Positions 52,712 to 63,195 of a stretch of DNA of 64,000 nucleotides are shown here, one piece after another (within the stretch, counting starts at the first letter, position 1; the number at the start of each line of letters is the position of its first letter). The stretch comes from Cyanoderma ruficeps. Taxonomy: Eukaryota; Chordata; Aves; Passeriformes; Timaliidae. Under the pieces are notes generated by a model, which saw only the letters and a program-made list of their open reading frames with translations, was not told the origin of the DNA and ran no database searches. The stretch is taken from assembly GCA_008694505.1 (NCBI GenBank), contig VZDJ01000046.1, positions 797,100 to 861,099 on the forward strand. Reading direction: 5' to 3'. The position numbers and the translations under genes were made by a program.

Positions 52712-53164
52712 TTGAGGATTATTTTGTTCCTTTCTGTCAACACTGTGGTGGATAAGAATAGACCTTTCCAGGGCGCACTGGATGGCTTAACCCCTTCCTG
52801 TTTACAAGGTGTCCAGATGTGTAGAAAAACCAGCAGGATGGCATTTTATTTTGATATTTCATGAACCAGCACTGTTTTACAGCTGCCCTATTTTTTTTTT
52901 TTTCGGTTCTTCCTTTCATGGCATTTTTACCTTTACCCTGAAACCAACATCATTAAGCCTCCTTCTTGCAAGCCTTCCCATCTGTGCAAGATTTTATGAA
53001 CTAGAACAAAGCTGTCTCTGCCTTGAAGTAGACCAGGTTTTGCCTAAAACCTCCATTTTATCCCCAGACTATTCCTCACATGGGTCATCAGATATCTGCT
53101 GAGGTTCAGAGCACACAGTCTTACTCCAGGCCAGCCCAGCCTCTTGTCACGCTGTTGCTGAAAG

Positions 53165-53640
53165 TGAGGGCAAAACAAAAACCCTCCAACAATGATTTTT
53201 AGCGTTAGAGAATCAAGGCATCACTTTATTTCTGGCCAGGATGTGCAACAGAAATAATTTCACCCACACATTGCCCAGGTTGTGCAGAGAAAATCATTCC
53301 ATCACACATGATGTTTACCAGATTTTTCACATACTTATGCAGTCAAAACCCAGAGAAATTAATTGGTTCAACGTTCATTGGTCCCAAATGATGCAGTTCT
53401 TAGTATTTGGATTCCTGTTGGTTATTGATCCCTTTGCCTTCAATGCTAATTAGGTTCTTATTCTTCGTTATTGATTTTTCCCAGACCAGGTGTCTCTGAC
53501 CATGCCAGGGATGATGTCTGGAGTTGATGGTCATTAATGGTCATTAATGGTGGTTATCATTTTTATATCTTTTGTGCTACCCCCAGTTTGTAGAGATGTT
53601 AGTAGTAGCCTGTAGAGATGTTAAGTTTATCAAGCCTCGA
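53165..53640. mobile_element. LTR-like fragment
   Basis: 'gagaatcaaggcatcacttt', 'atttctggccaggatgtgca', 'cccacacattgcccaggttg', 'ttaattggttcaacgttcat' recall a dispersed passerine LTR. Boundaries are estimates. Confidence 0.45.
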
Positions 53641-54821
53641 GTGGAGATACAGTCCTTTGAAAAGAAACTTCAGTTCCTTTCCCCCTGGGCAAAGGAGAAC
53701 AAAATCCCCTGACTAAAATCAAATAATTTTTTTTTAAACTTTTTATCATTTCCAACAAGACTGGTGGGATTTCAGTACCTATTTTTCTTTGAGCTGGCAA
53801 GTTCACTCTGTAAAGCCATTTGATTTCCATGTTTTGTCCCACAGCTCACCCTCAGCTTCCTCCCAGCCATGATCACACTGTTTCTGCACAGAATAAGTCT
53901 GAGGTGCTCCATCACCTCATATTCTGCTGGCACCTCACCCTCCTTGGTCTCTGTAGAAACAACAAAGCCTGAGAATATTGTGCGTTTTTTTCCTATTTGA
54001 CAACTTGTGTGGTTGTTTCAGAGAGCAAAGTTGACAGAGCTGAAAAAAAATTAAAATGTGACTAAATCATATATAGAGGAATTTCTGTCTACAATTGGCA
54101 CCTGCTCCTAATTTAGATTTTTTTTCTCTCTTGCTCTGCCTCTTTAGCATAATTTTTTATGCTGACAGTTCTACCCACATTTAATTGAATTACTTGATGG
54201 ATGTTCCCATGTGTTTTTCACTGTAGTGTGACTATCAAACGAGTAATCAGTGTCATTATTTTAAAATCTGCATTGGCAAGCTGTGATTTTTGTAGCATTT
54301 CCAACAATTGAAATGTCTGTTTACAGCTTTGTTCCCGGAGGATCACCTTTGGTACCTCTCATCCCTGTGGGATGAGCCTCGAAAACGCTGTATCAACATT
54401 TTACCTCCCATCATCAACAACTTTTATCAGCCACGGGGAGCTGGGGAACCATTTGAGGAGCAGGTCAGGCTGTAAATGGCACGTGGGCATCACGTGGCTG
54501 CCAAGGGCCACTGTGCCAAGCCACGGCCACTGTGTCACCTCCTGGGCCTCCTGCCCAAACCAGACAGAAATGCTCTTGCCATTTGTCACTGCACTGCCCT
54601 GAGCTCCACGTGCCAGGCACCCTCTGGCACATGACCTCCTGTGGTGACAAGGGACATCTGAGACGTTTCTTTTGGGCTGCTCTGGTTGTATTTTTCACTC
54701 TGGTTTTCTGAGGAAGGGGGAAAGGTGAATGAATGAACTCCTCTTCCTCTTCTTCCTCCCACAACTTTGAACCTGTGGACTGAGTTTCAGTGATGCTGAG
54801 GAAGGAATGCCTTGGCAGTTC

Positions 54822-55040
54822 CCTTCCCTTCCCTTCCCTTCCCTTCCCTTCCCTTCCCTTCCCTTCCCTTCCCTTCCCTTCCNNNNNNNNNNNNNNNNNN
54901 NNNNNNNNNNNNNNNNNNNNNNNNNNNNNNNNNNNNNNNNNNNNNNNNNNNNNNNNNNNNNNNNNNNNNNNNNNNNNNNNNNNNNNNNNNNNNNNNNNNN
55001 NNNNNNNNNNNNNNNNCCTCCCCTCCCCTCCCCTTCCCCT
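54822..55040 (+). repeat. (CCCTT)n satellite with a 134-N gap
   Basis: More than ten CCCTT units to 54882, Ns at 54883-55016, then CCCCT units. The unit changes across the gap, so the array is probably longer than the gap indicates. Confidence 0.95.
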
Positions 55041-55604
55041 ATTGATGGAAGTTTGAATATTTTGCTTTGAGGCAATTGGTGACTCAATTATTTCACTCCA
55101 AGTTAATATGATGCCAGATTTATTGTTTATTTTCTATGCTCCAGTTAATTTCCAGGAATAAATTTCTTTTCATTTTGGTCCTGTGAGATATCCATATAGA
55201 TTATTGATTTTATGTAACTGAAATTATCTAGGCTATATTTTTAACCTCTTCTGGAGTCAATTTATTTCCCAGGTAGTTACAATATAATGATTAAATAACC
55301 CTCCTGGCTTTACAACCAGTTTATTTCTTTCCTCACCTCTCTTTAAAATATTATTTTAAAGCTCTGTTTCCTGGGGATTCTTTTCCTTGACTCAGCCTCT
55401 TGTGCCATCTCTCTGCTCTGCTTTTTGGACACGGGATAATCAGGAACACGGTTGGAAATCCGTCTGCTTCTGCTTTGGAATCTAGTAATTAGATCCATAA
55501 TTAAATAAACAGATTTGGCGTTATGACAAATGAATACCTCAGGCAGATGTCTCTGTGCTGTGCACAGAGCTCTTTACCAGAGCCGTGTCCGTGTTTTGTT
55601 TCAG

Positions 55605-55877
55605 CACTTGCAAACTTTGTAAACAAAGAGAAGACTGGAGGAGTTGTCAAGGCCATCATGGGGAAACAGGCTGAGTTTGTGTCTGAGACCTCCGAGGCCA
55701 ACATCATGGTGAAGTGGTACAAAGAGGGGAAGGAAATCACAGCCAGCAAGAAATTCACCATGGAAGACAAAGGAAAACTGCACAAGCTTGTGGCTTCGGC
55801 TGTGACGAAAGAAGACGAAGGAACTTACACCTGCAAAATCGGGGATGACACTCTTACCTTTGATTTAAAAGTCTCAG
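55605..55877 (+). CDS. OBSCN: OBSCN exon: Ig8 (B-strand cysteine missing)
   Basis: A 273-nt exon, phase 1-1, between 'gttttgtttcag' and gtaagt. It encodes ALANFVNKEKTGGVVKAIMG, KQAEFVSETSEANIMVKWYK and DEGTYTCKIGDDTLTFDLKV. The F-strand cysteine is present (YTCK), but the B-strand position reads FVSETSE, where I recall FECETSE in human; that would be a C-to-S change. Family placement rests on position and the GG..A..G..A.F.SETSEA run. Confidence 0.93.
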
Positions 55878-57202
55878 GTAAGTTTGTGCTGCAAGTATGG
55901 GACCAGAGTCTGTGTGAGAAACACAGGATTGAGTTCTTTAGACTTCTCCTACCTTAAAAATCGACAGATTTTTTTGTCAACACTTTCAGAGATTCTGACC
56001 CTTGCTCTGAGTGACCCTTGTTGTGATCCTGATGCAAACCCAGAGCATGAGCAAATAATATAATGATGCTGTGATTGATTTGAGTCGGGTCAAGCTTTTT
56101 CTGGGGCTGGAGCACAACCCAAACCCTGAACAGCTGGCCACCACATCCGGCCTTTATTCTTTTATCTCAGCGTGTGCATCACCTTAGGACCACCTCGGTC
56201 AGGGGTTCAAAGTCTTGCTGTGAAAGCCGTGTGCCCTCCTTTGACAAGTTTAATTCCTGATTCTGGGGGTTAAACATCTCCTGCTGTTCCCAAAGGACAC
56301 TGTGGTCTCAGAGATCCCTCCCTGTGGTACTGTAAGCGACTCCATCAGTCCCTGTCACGTGCCCATCACACAAACCACGTGGTTGTCAGGTCAAGCCCAG
56401 AAGAGAAATGCTTGTCACCACCGCATTCCAGCCCAGGATGGAGCCAGAGTATAAAATGACACAAGAATTCGTCAGTGAAATTCAATATCTGTGAAATTCA
56501 ACTGATTCGAGCTGCATGTTTGTGGGAACTTTTCTTCCAAATGGGGTTTTCTGGCTTGTGCCTGGAGTCTAATTTTTTAACCTGGTCCTAAATTTAAGAT
56601 TGGAAGTCTCCTGAAAGCTTCTCCTGGCGTGTCTGCAGTACAATGCAATTCAAGAGGAGTCACCACTGAGTGCTCGTGACCTGTAACAGAACATCCAGGT
56701 TAATGTGATGCTGTCCATGAGCTAACTAAAGACTCAGCAAAGCTGATTAGTTTAGGACAGCTCTTGTCTTGAGGGATTCCTGCAGGATTTGGTGAGCTGG
56801 AGGGAGTGCTTCCAGCTTCCAGCTGGTGTTTGCTCAGGTATTCACTCTCACCCCCAGTTCTCTTCTGAGAATCCAACATTATGCAATTTCCCTCGGAGGG
56901 TAATTTCCATTCCCTGACTTTACCTATTGAAAAACTGGTTGGAAAGAGCCAACCAGGCTCTGCCCTAACTGACCCCTCAAAAGGCAATTTGTGCAATCTG
57001 ATTTATCCTGTCTGATTAGGGCTGTCTCAGATGGATTTTAGGAGTGTTCTGGTTGTGCCTTTGTCTGAGCACCAGGTACAGAGGATTGCCTGAGCTCGGT
57101 ATCAAGTTTTTGCTGGCCATGGGTAGGTTGGGTGAATCTCGCCTGCAACTCCTGAGACAAAACATCACATGGCTGAGGGAAAGAAAACTGGAATCTGCTA
57201 AA

Positions 57203-57470
57203 TCAGAGAATCACAGAAAGGATTGGGTTGGAAGGGACCTTGAAGTCCATCCAGTGCCACCTCTGCCAAGGACAAGGACACCTTCCACTATCCCAGGTTG
57301 CTCCAAGCCCCGAAGTCCAACCTGGCCTTGGACACTTCCAGGTATCCAGGGGCAGTCACAGCTTCTCTGGGCACCTTGTGCCAGGGCCTCCCCACCCTCA
57401 CAGGGAAGAATTTATTCTTAATATCCCATTTCACCCTGCCCGTTATCCCTTGTCTCATCCCCACAAACCT
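57203..57470 (-). mobile_element. CR1 LINE 3' fragment
   Basis: 'agagaatcacagaaaggatt', 'gggttggaagggaccttgaa', 'ccttccactatcccaggttg', 'cacagcttctctgggcacct', 'gccagggcctccccaccctc'. Confidence 0.93.
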
Positions 57471-58231
57471 TTTGGTGAACAAGGAACTGAGTTACAACCT
57501 GTTAACAACACCTTGGCCAGGGCAGCTTCCTCCTTGTTTCATGTGTCACCATAAAAATTTTCCAGAGTGCTGGGAAGCAGCACTGCCCAGTCAGGGGGTG
57601 GTCTCAGGGCAGGGAATCAATCTGCCTCGAGGGTAATGGGATACCCCAATAACCCTGAGCAGCAGGATTCCAAAGGGACTCTCCTCCTTTGGTCAGCTAA
57701 TTGCTGAAGAACAGGTGAGTCCTAACGAATGCAAATTTTAATTAAATACTTGCCTGGCGCGGCAATTGTTCTTTGGGGTACTCATTGACTGAAAGCAACA
57801 GTTGCTGCTGAAAGAAATGCAATACTGAGCTGAATGACAGCCCTCAGCCTGCTCCTCAGGCCAGGCCTGCCCTGATGGAATCAAGGCTCTGAAATACCTG
57901 ACATGCCCATCAAATATTGCTCCTTACCTTAGGGACAGGGTGTGTTGTGGAGGTTTTCTCACATTTTGCACCAAGGTCTCTGTCTTCACTTCACTGCCTT
58001 CACTTTTTGCCTTTACAAAGACGCTTGCAAAGAGCGTTAATTGATAAAAATGTTGTATTATTGCTGCCTACATGACAAATACCCTGTTTGCACAGCCCGT
58101 ATCTGTGCTGTCAGGAGGGTTTGAGCTGAGCTATCCAGGCAGGAACCTCAGCTGAGTTGTGTGAGCAGTTCTGAGTTCTCTGCTGGGAAGATCAGTTTCA
58201 GCCAAAAGAGATGAGATTATTGACTCCTATA

Positions 58232-58330
58232 TTCATAGAAACAAGGAGTTGTTTGGGTTGGAAAAGGCCTTAAAAACAGTCTCCTTCCATGGGTAGGGAT
58301 GCCTTCCACTAGACCAGGTTGCTCAGAGCT
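58232..58330 (-). mobile_element. CR1 LINE 3' fragment
   Basis: 'attcatagaaacaaggagtt', 'gtttgggttggaaaaggcct', 'tgccttccactagaccaggt', 'tgctcagagct'. Confidence 0.85.
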
Positions 58331-58825
58331 TTTTCCTAACCTGAGGTTGGAGAATATTTTATCAATGAGATTCTCCCATGGAGAAGAATTAGTCCAGTAG
58401 GACTGATACTATGAACAAGGAGCTGCAGGAATGGACTCAGAAACATTTAAAAAAGGCTCCTCATCACCTCTAATTGGATTTTCTGAGACTTCCCAGGTCT
58501 TTTCAAAGCTGTGTCTGCCCTCAGGCATCAACACATATCCCCCAGAGCTTGCTAGACATCGAAATCAAGGAGTGGTAAATGAAGTGTGAGCAACTTGAGG
58601 GCGTCTCAGCTTGATTTAAAAGATCCAGGAGGATGTAGGGCAGATGAAGGGGATTTCACTGTAATTGAGAGCAATTATCTGAAGCTCAGAGGGGTTTGCA
58701 CCATCTGTCAAGAGAGGCATCAACTGTGTGTGACAATGGAATAAGGATCAATAACCCCTGTATCCTAACTTTGTGCAGATAAACCTGCACCAAGGCATAA
58801 ACTTGTTTCCTCTTCTCCACTCCAG

Positions 58826-59101
58826 ATGAAGCTGTTACTTTTGTCAACAAGCCCAAAACGACTCCAGAAGTGTCAGTCAGTCCTTCTGAAAGCCTGGAGC
58901 TGGTGTGTGAGGTGTCAGCTGCGGGTGGGGCCGTGGTGTGGAGGAAGGATCAGGCTGAGGTGAAGCAGGACCAGAGGACAACAATTGTCTGCCAGGGGAC
59001 ACAACGCAAGCTCATCGTCAGGAAGGTGACACAGCAAGACCAAGGCAGCTACACCTGTGAAACGAAGGACGACAGAACAACATTCCAAGTCAAAGTCAGA
59101 G
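58826..59101 (+). CDS. OBSCN: OBSCN exon: Ig9
   Basis: A 276-nt exon, phase 1-1, between 'ttctccactccag' and gtgaga. It encodes DEAVTFVNKPKTTPEVSVSP, SESLELVCEVSAAGGAVVWR, KDQAEV and TQQDQGSYTCETKDDRTTFQ. Both disulfide cysteines (LVCEVS, YTCET) and the core Trp are present. It differs strongly from the Ig10-12 trio that follows, so the recent homogenisation does not reach it. Confidence 0.94.
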
Positions 59102-59958
59102 GTGAGAAAATGCCAGGAATTCCAAAGGCAGAGGAGAATTCCATTTTGGGTGGTGTCTTGCATCCAGAGGATCATCTCACAGTCTCCCCGGGGTGAAAGA
59201 TCTCAGCCACTGTACTCGATTTTTTGGGCAGCTTTCATAACAATATTTTATTCACACGGTTTTACATCCATGACTGGTTGTGACCACAAAAAAAAAATCA
59301 TAGGAAAGGATGGAAATTCCTTCTCCTCTCACAGTTAGCTGGTGTGTCTGCAGAAAAACACCCACGGGAAAAATAGTGTGAAGCCACAGCAGAGGGATGG
59401 ATAAAGGGGAAGGTGTTTGAAGATCTCTGATTAGATCCCATCCCTTAAAACATTGGATGGGGCTTGGAGCAATGTGGTCTAGTGGAAGGTGTTCCATGGC
59501 AGGTGGGTTGGAGTGTGATGATCTTTAAGGTCCGTTCCAACAAACCGTTCCGTGATTAGATGAAGGATAATGGAATTGTCCCGAAAAGGCAGAAAAAGAG
59601 CAGTGGTTCCTGGATGTGAGGATACAGGTGCTGTTCCCCTTCTGAATCACTTGAGTCTTGGAGAGATATAGGGAAAGGAAGAGGGAGAAGGGTTCAGGCA
59701 ATGCAAGTTGGTGCTCCAAGTCCTACATTTAAATCTGTCATAAAACTGTGAGTTTTTAACATCACCCCAGAATTCCCATAGAATTCCCATTCCAATTCAC
59801 TTCTTAGCAAGACAGAGATGAAGGTGTTTTCTTGCACTAATGGCTCATCATGATATATTACCTGTCAGGGCAAGTGCAGTGAAATAGGAGGAACTTGATT
59901 AAACACCAGAGACAACAACTGCAAAAAGCTGCATGTGACTGTTGGGGTTTCCTTACAG
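59102..59958 (+). other. OBSCN intron
   Basis: Carries a sense CR1 end (59451-59558). Its acceptor (ggtttccttacag) precedes the first of three near-identical Ig exons. Confidence 0.6.
59451..59558 (+). mobile_element. CR1 LINE 3' end fragment
   Basis: 'cattggatggggcttggagc', 'gtctagtggaaggtg', 'gatgatctttaaggtccgtt', 'ccgttccgtgatta'. Confidence 0.87.
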
Positions 59959-60234
59959 AGCCAGAAGCTGTGTTTACAAACAAGGAGAAGGTGCAGAAAG
60001 AGGTGAAGGCTGCACTGTCCGAAAATGCCACGCTGAGCTGCGAGGTGGCCCAGGAGAAAATGGAGGTGAAGTGGTACAAGGATGGGAAACTCATCACCTC
60101 CAGCAAGAAGTTCAAGGTGGAGTCCCAGGGCCAATCTCGTCGTCTGGTGGTGGGTCAGGTGGAGAAGAAAGACGCAGGGGAGTACACCTGTGAGGCTGCT
60201 GGCCAAAAACTCACCTTCAGGATCGATGTCACAG
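59959..60234 (+). CDS. OBSCN: OBSCN exon: Ig10 (first of near-identical trio)
   Basis: A 276-nt exon, phase 1-1, between 'ccttacag' and gtgaga. It encodes EPEAVFTNKEKVQKEVKAAL, SENATLSCEVAQEKMEVKWY, KDGKLITSSKKFKVESQGQS and YTCEAAGQKLTFRIDVTG, with both cysteines and the core Trp. The 'ATLSCEVAQ...VKWYKDGK' pattern matches the repeated mid-N-terminal Ig block of human obscurin. It differs from Ig11 at 7 of 276 bases (4 residues: E/D, V/M, M/T, Q/K). Confidence 0.96.
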
Positions 60235-60620
60235 GTGAGAGAAAATTGTTTAGCCCGGCTTTCCTATTTCTAAAATATTTAGAAAGGTTACTATTATTAT
60301 ATATATTCTATGTAGAAGATTAGAATATCTTTAAGACATGGAACTCAATCCTCGAAACCCTTTAGCAGCTACCCATTTATATGGGAACAGGGCCATAAAA
60401 AGGAAAGTATTGATTCCACCTCTCCATCCCCACATCTTGATGAAATCAAAACAGCTTTGCAATGAAGCTGATTTTCAGTGAATTTCAAAGTAGGGTCATG
60501 CTGAAGAACTGTAGGAAATCTGCCCAGTGTCTTCACTTGCTAAAATAAAACAGATAAAATCTCACCAAAAATCCAGTTTGAGTAGTGCAACTAATACTGT
60601 GATTTTCTCTCTCTTTCCAG
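60235..60620 (+). other. OBSCN intron
   Basis: 386 bp, with no similarity to the next intron beyond splice signals. This contrasts with the near-identity of the exons on either side. Confidence 0.7.
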
Positions 60621-60896
60621 AGCCAGAAGCTGTGTTTACAAACAAGGACAAGATGCAGAAGGAGGTGAAGGCTGCACTGTCAGAAAATGCCACGCTGAGC
60701 TGCGAGGTGGCCCAGGAGAAAACGGAGGTGAAGTGGTACAAGGATGGGAAACTCATCACCTCCAGCAAGAAGTTCAAGGTGGAGTCCCAGGGCAAATCTC
60801 GTCGTCTGGTGGTGGGTCAGGTGGAGAAGAAAGATGCAGGGGAGTACACCTGTGAGGCTGCTGGCCAAAAACTCACCTTCAGGATCGATGTCACAG
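60621..60896 (+). CDS. OBSCN: OBSCN exon: Ig11 (second of trio)
   Basis: A 276-nt exon, phase 1-1, between 'ctctttccag' and gtggga. It encodes EPEAVFTNKDKMQKEVKAAL and continues as Ig10 with VAQEKTEVKW and SQGKSRR. All Ig core residues are intact. From 60749 through 60904 it is identical to 61648-61803 in and after Ig12, including eight intron bases. Confidence 0.96.
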
Positions 60897-61519
60897 GTGG
60901 GAGATTGTTCATTCTCATCACAGAATGGTCCCTTACTACCAAAAAATGTAGCTCCAGTGTCTGTGCAGCCTAAAATTCATTGAGTAGTGATGGAGATCAA
61001 CCACTCATCCACTGTCACATTGATGCTGGCAGCTGCACATCTTCATCCATGGGATAAATCCCCCTCAGTGCCCCTTGGTGTTTTCTGATTTCCCAGTAAT
61101 GAAAAGATAGATAAAACTCCATTCCACTGTCATTTATAGAGATAAAGGTAAGGTTGTCTCCCAGATATGTAGGAAAAATAAGTCCAGAAGAAGTAGGAAA
61201 GGAGGTCACCTAGAATGAGCAAGGCTTCCATATAGGTCCTAGTGGCAAATGAGATTTGGTATTTATTTGTCCATTACATTATGGAACAAAGGAATGGATT
61301 TCTTGTAGAGATGGGAATAAGCTGAAATCCTGAAGCACTGGATCATTTTTCTCAGAATTGGCTGATGTGTTGTCCTCAGGCATGAAAAAGGCCCACGCCC
61401 TGTCTGAGCATAAAAAAATACCAGAGATGTGGAAGTTGTCATGTTTTTTATTTGGGTTTGATCACTTTGGACAGCATCAACTTACGTGTGGTTTTAATAT
61501 TTCTTCTCCCACTCCACAG
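60897..61519 (+). other. OBSCN intron
   Basis: 623 bp; the first eight bases are identical to those after Ig12, after which similarity stops. No repeat is recognised. Confidence 0.7.
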
Positions 61520-61795
61520 AAGCAGAGGATGCATTTATCAACAAGGAGAAGGTGCAGAAGGAGGTCAAGGCTGCAATATCAGAAAATGCCACGCTGAGCT
61601 GCGAGGTGGCCCAGGAGAAAACAGAGGTGAAGTGGTACAAGGATGGCAAACTCATCACCTCCAGCAAGAAGTTCAAGGTGGAGTCCCAGGGCAAATCTCG
61701 TCGTCTGGTGGTGGGTCAGGTGGAGAAGAAAGATGCAGGGGAGTACACCTGTGAGGCTGCTGGCCAAAAACTCACCTTCAGGATCGATGTCACAG
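61520..61795 (+). CDS. OBSCN: OBSCN exon: Ig12 (third of trio)
   Basis: A 276-nt exon, phase 1-1, between 'ccactccacag' and gtggga. It encodes EAEDAFINKEKVQKEVKAAI, SENATLSCEVAQEKTEVKWY and onward as Ig11. All 15 nucleotide differences from Ig11 fall in the first 128 bases of the exon; the last 148 are identical. It is the last OBSCN exon in the window; the gene continues beyond 64000. Confidence 0.96.
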
Positions 61796-62155
61796 GTGGG
61801 AGACAGATTTTTGGGTTGCATTTCATTGGCTTTTATTTGTATCTGGGTGTTTTCCCCCATTTTCTCTGACTCAATATTAGAAATGCTGTTAAAGTACTTT
61901 CTGGTGCTGGTCTGAGCTGCTGTTTCAGTGAGGTTATGTAGGACTGGGCAGATCTGGAGCTGACCTGTAGATATCCTGATGTCAGCTCCTCACCTCCCTG
62001 TATATCTCCTTCAGCTGAGGTAGTGAACAAGACTTCTCACTAGCAAACACTGTGTTAAAAAATCCCTTCCAGTTTGATCACCAGTGCTGGTATTCCTCCT
62101 CCTGTTATGGGTATTCTTCCATGAAAATCAATGTTTTGCTTCCTCTTTTTTTGCA

Positions 62156-62362
62156 AGTGATAGGACAAGAGTGAATGGTCTCAAGTTCCACCGGAGGTTT
62201 AGGTTGGATATCAGAAAGAAATTCTTAACTAAAAAGGTTGTCAGGTATTGGAACAGGCTGCCCAGGGAAGTGGATGTCACACTTGGGGACGTGGTCAGTA
62301 ATTGGAAACAGTTGCACTCAATGATCTTCCAATTTTTTCCAGCCTAAATGATTCTGTGATTT
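62156..62362 (+). mobile_element. CR1 LINE 3' fragment
   Basis: 'gataggacaagagtgaatgg', 'ccggaggtttaggttggata', 'tattggaacaggctgcccag', 'ggaagtggatgtcac', 'ttccagcctaaatgattctg'. Confidence 0.9.
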
Positions 62363-62649
62363 CTTTGGTCTTAGTATATTTTACAAGATATCTGGTGAAT
62401 TTTATCTCAGGCTCCAGGCAGCCATGGACATCAGCTACATTCTCAGTGGTCATTTCTGAATTGGATGTTATGGAAGGGTTTGGTTGTTTGTTTTAATATT
62501 CATAGCACTCCACTGTCCTTACAGCCAAATCCTTCTTTTTTAATCGTAAAATTCTTGTCTCATATGCAGAGATGATCAGAACAGGGAAGCAATTTTCACC
62601 TCTGTTTTCTTATAGCACCAAAGAGAGTTTGTATTTCATGTTTGGCATA

Positions 62650-62785
62650 ATTAATATATAAAACCAAATTGAATATAATTATTAATATATTAATATATAA
62701 ACATATAAACAAATGTAATTAATTAATATAAATATATTTAATAATGTATTTATAATGTATTATAATAATATATTATAATATTTGG
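62650..62785. repeat. AT-rich low-complexity tract
   Basis: Repeated 'aattaatatata' and 'ataatatattataat' words with almost no G or C. Confidence 0.9.
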
Positions 62786-63021
62786 CATGCTGCCAGTTGT
62801 GTAAAGGAACAACTGTGTTGGGAGTCTATTGACTCTGTTCTGTGTGGGGTACCCGGGCTGTGAGCTGGGACATTTTGGCTCTTTTTCATTCTTTGTTGTA
62901 GCTCATTCTTTGGCTGAGGGAGCTGCCAGTTTCAGAGGAGATTGGGTAAGGAAGGATAAGTAAGGATAGATTTGAGAGGTGTCTTCCAGAGGAAATTCAA
63001 TATGGGCATTGATAAACCATC

Positions 63022-63195
63022 ATAAAAACACAGAGTAATTTGAGCTGGGAGGGACCTTAAATATCACCTCGTTCCCACCTCCTGCCGTGGGCAGGGACAC
63101 CTCCCACCATCCCAGGTTACTCCAAGCCCCATCCAACCTGGCTTGGAACACTTCCAGGGATGGGGCAGCCACAGCTTCTCTGGGCAAAATTAAAC
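63022..63195 (-). mobile_element. CR1 LINE 3' fragment
   Basis: 'aacacagagtaatttgagct', 'gggagggaccttaaatatca', 'ctgccgtgggcagggacacc', 'ccaagccccatccaacctgg', 'ccacagcttctctgggca'. Confidence 0.92.

Larger units (their letters stand above)
52097..55604 (+). other. OBSCN intron with microsatellites, LTR fragment and assembly gap
   Basis: Contains (ATT)n/(ACT)n at 52597-52711, an LTR-like fragment at about 53165-53640 and a CCCTT satellite interrupted by 134 Ns. No exon can be excluded inside the gap, but the flanks look purely repetitive. Confidence 0.55.
55878..58825 (+). other. OBSCN intron
   Basis: Contains CR1 fragments at 57203-57470 and 58232-58330. The rest shows no named feature. 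Confidence 0.6.

Noticed and set aside
52523..52864. Open frame with poly-Ile and poly-Thr
   Set aside because: It is a direct translation of the ATT/ACT microsatellite.
36231..61795. Assignment to OBSL1 rather than OBSCN
   Set aside because: The N-terminal run PRFLTRPKAFMVSVGKDATL and the ATLSCEVAQ Ig repeats fit obscurin; the OBSL1 N-terminus and Ig order differ.
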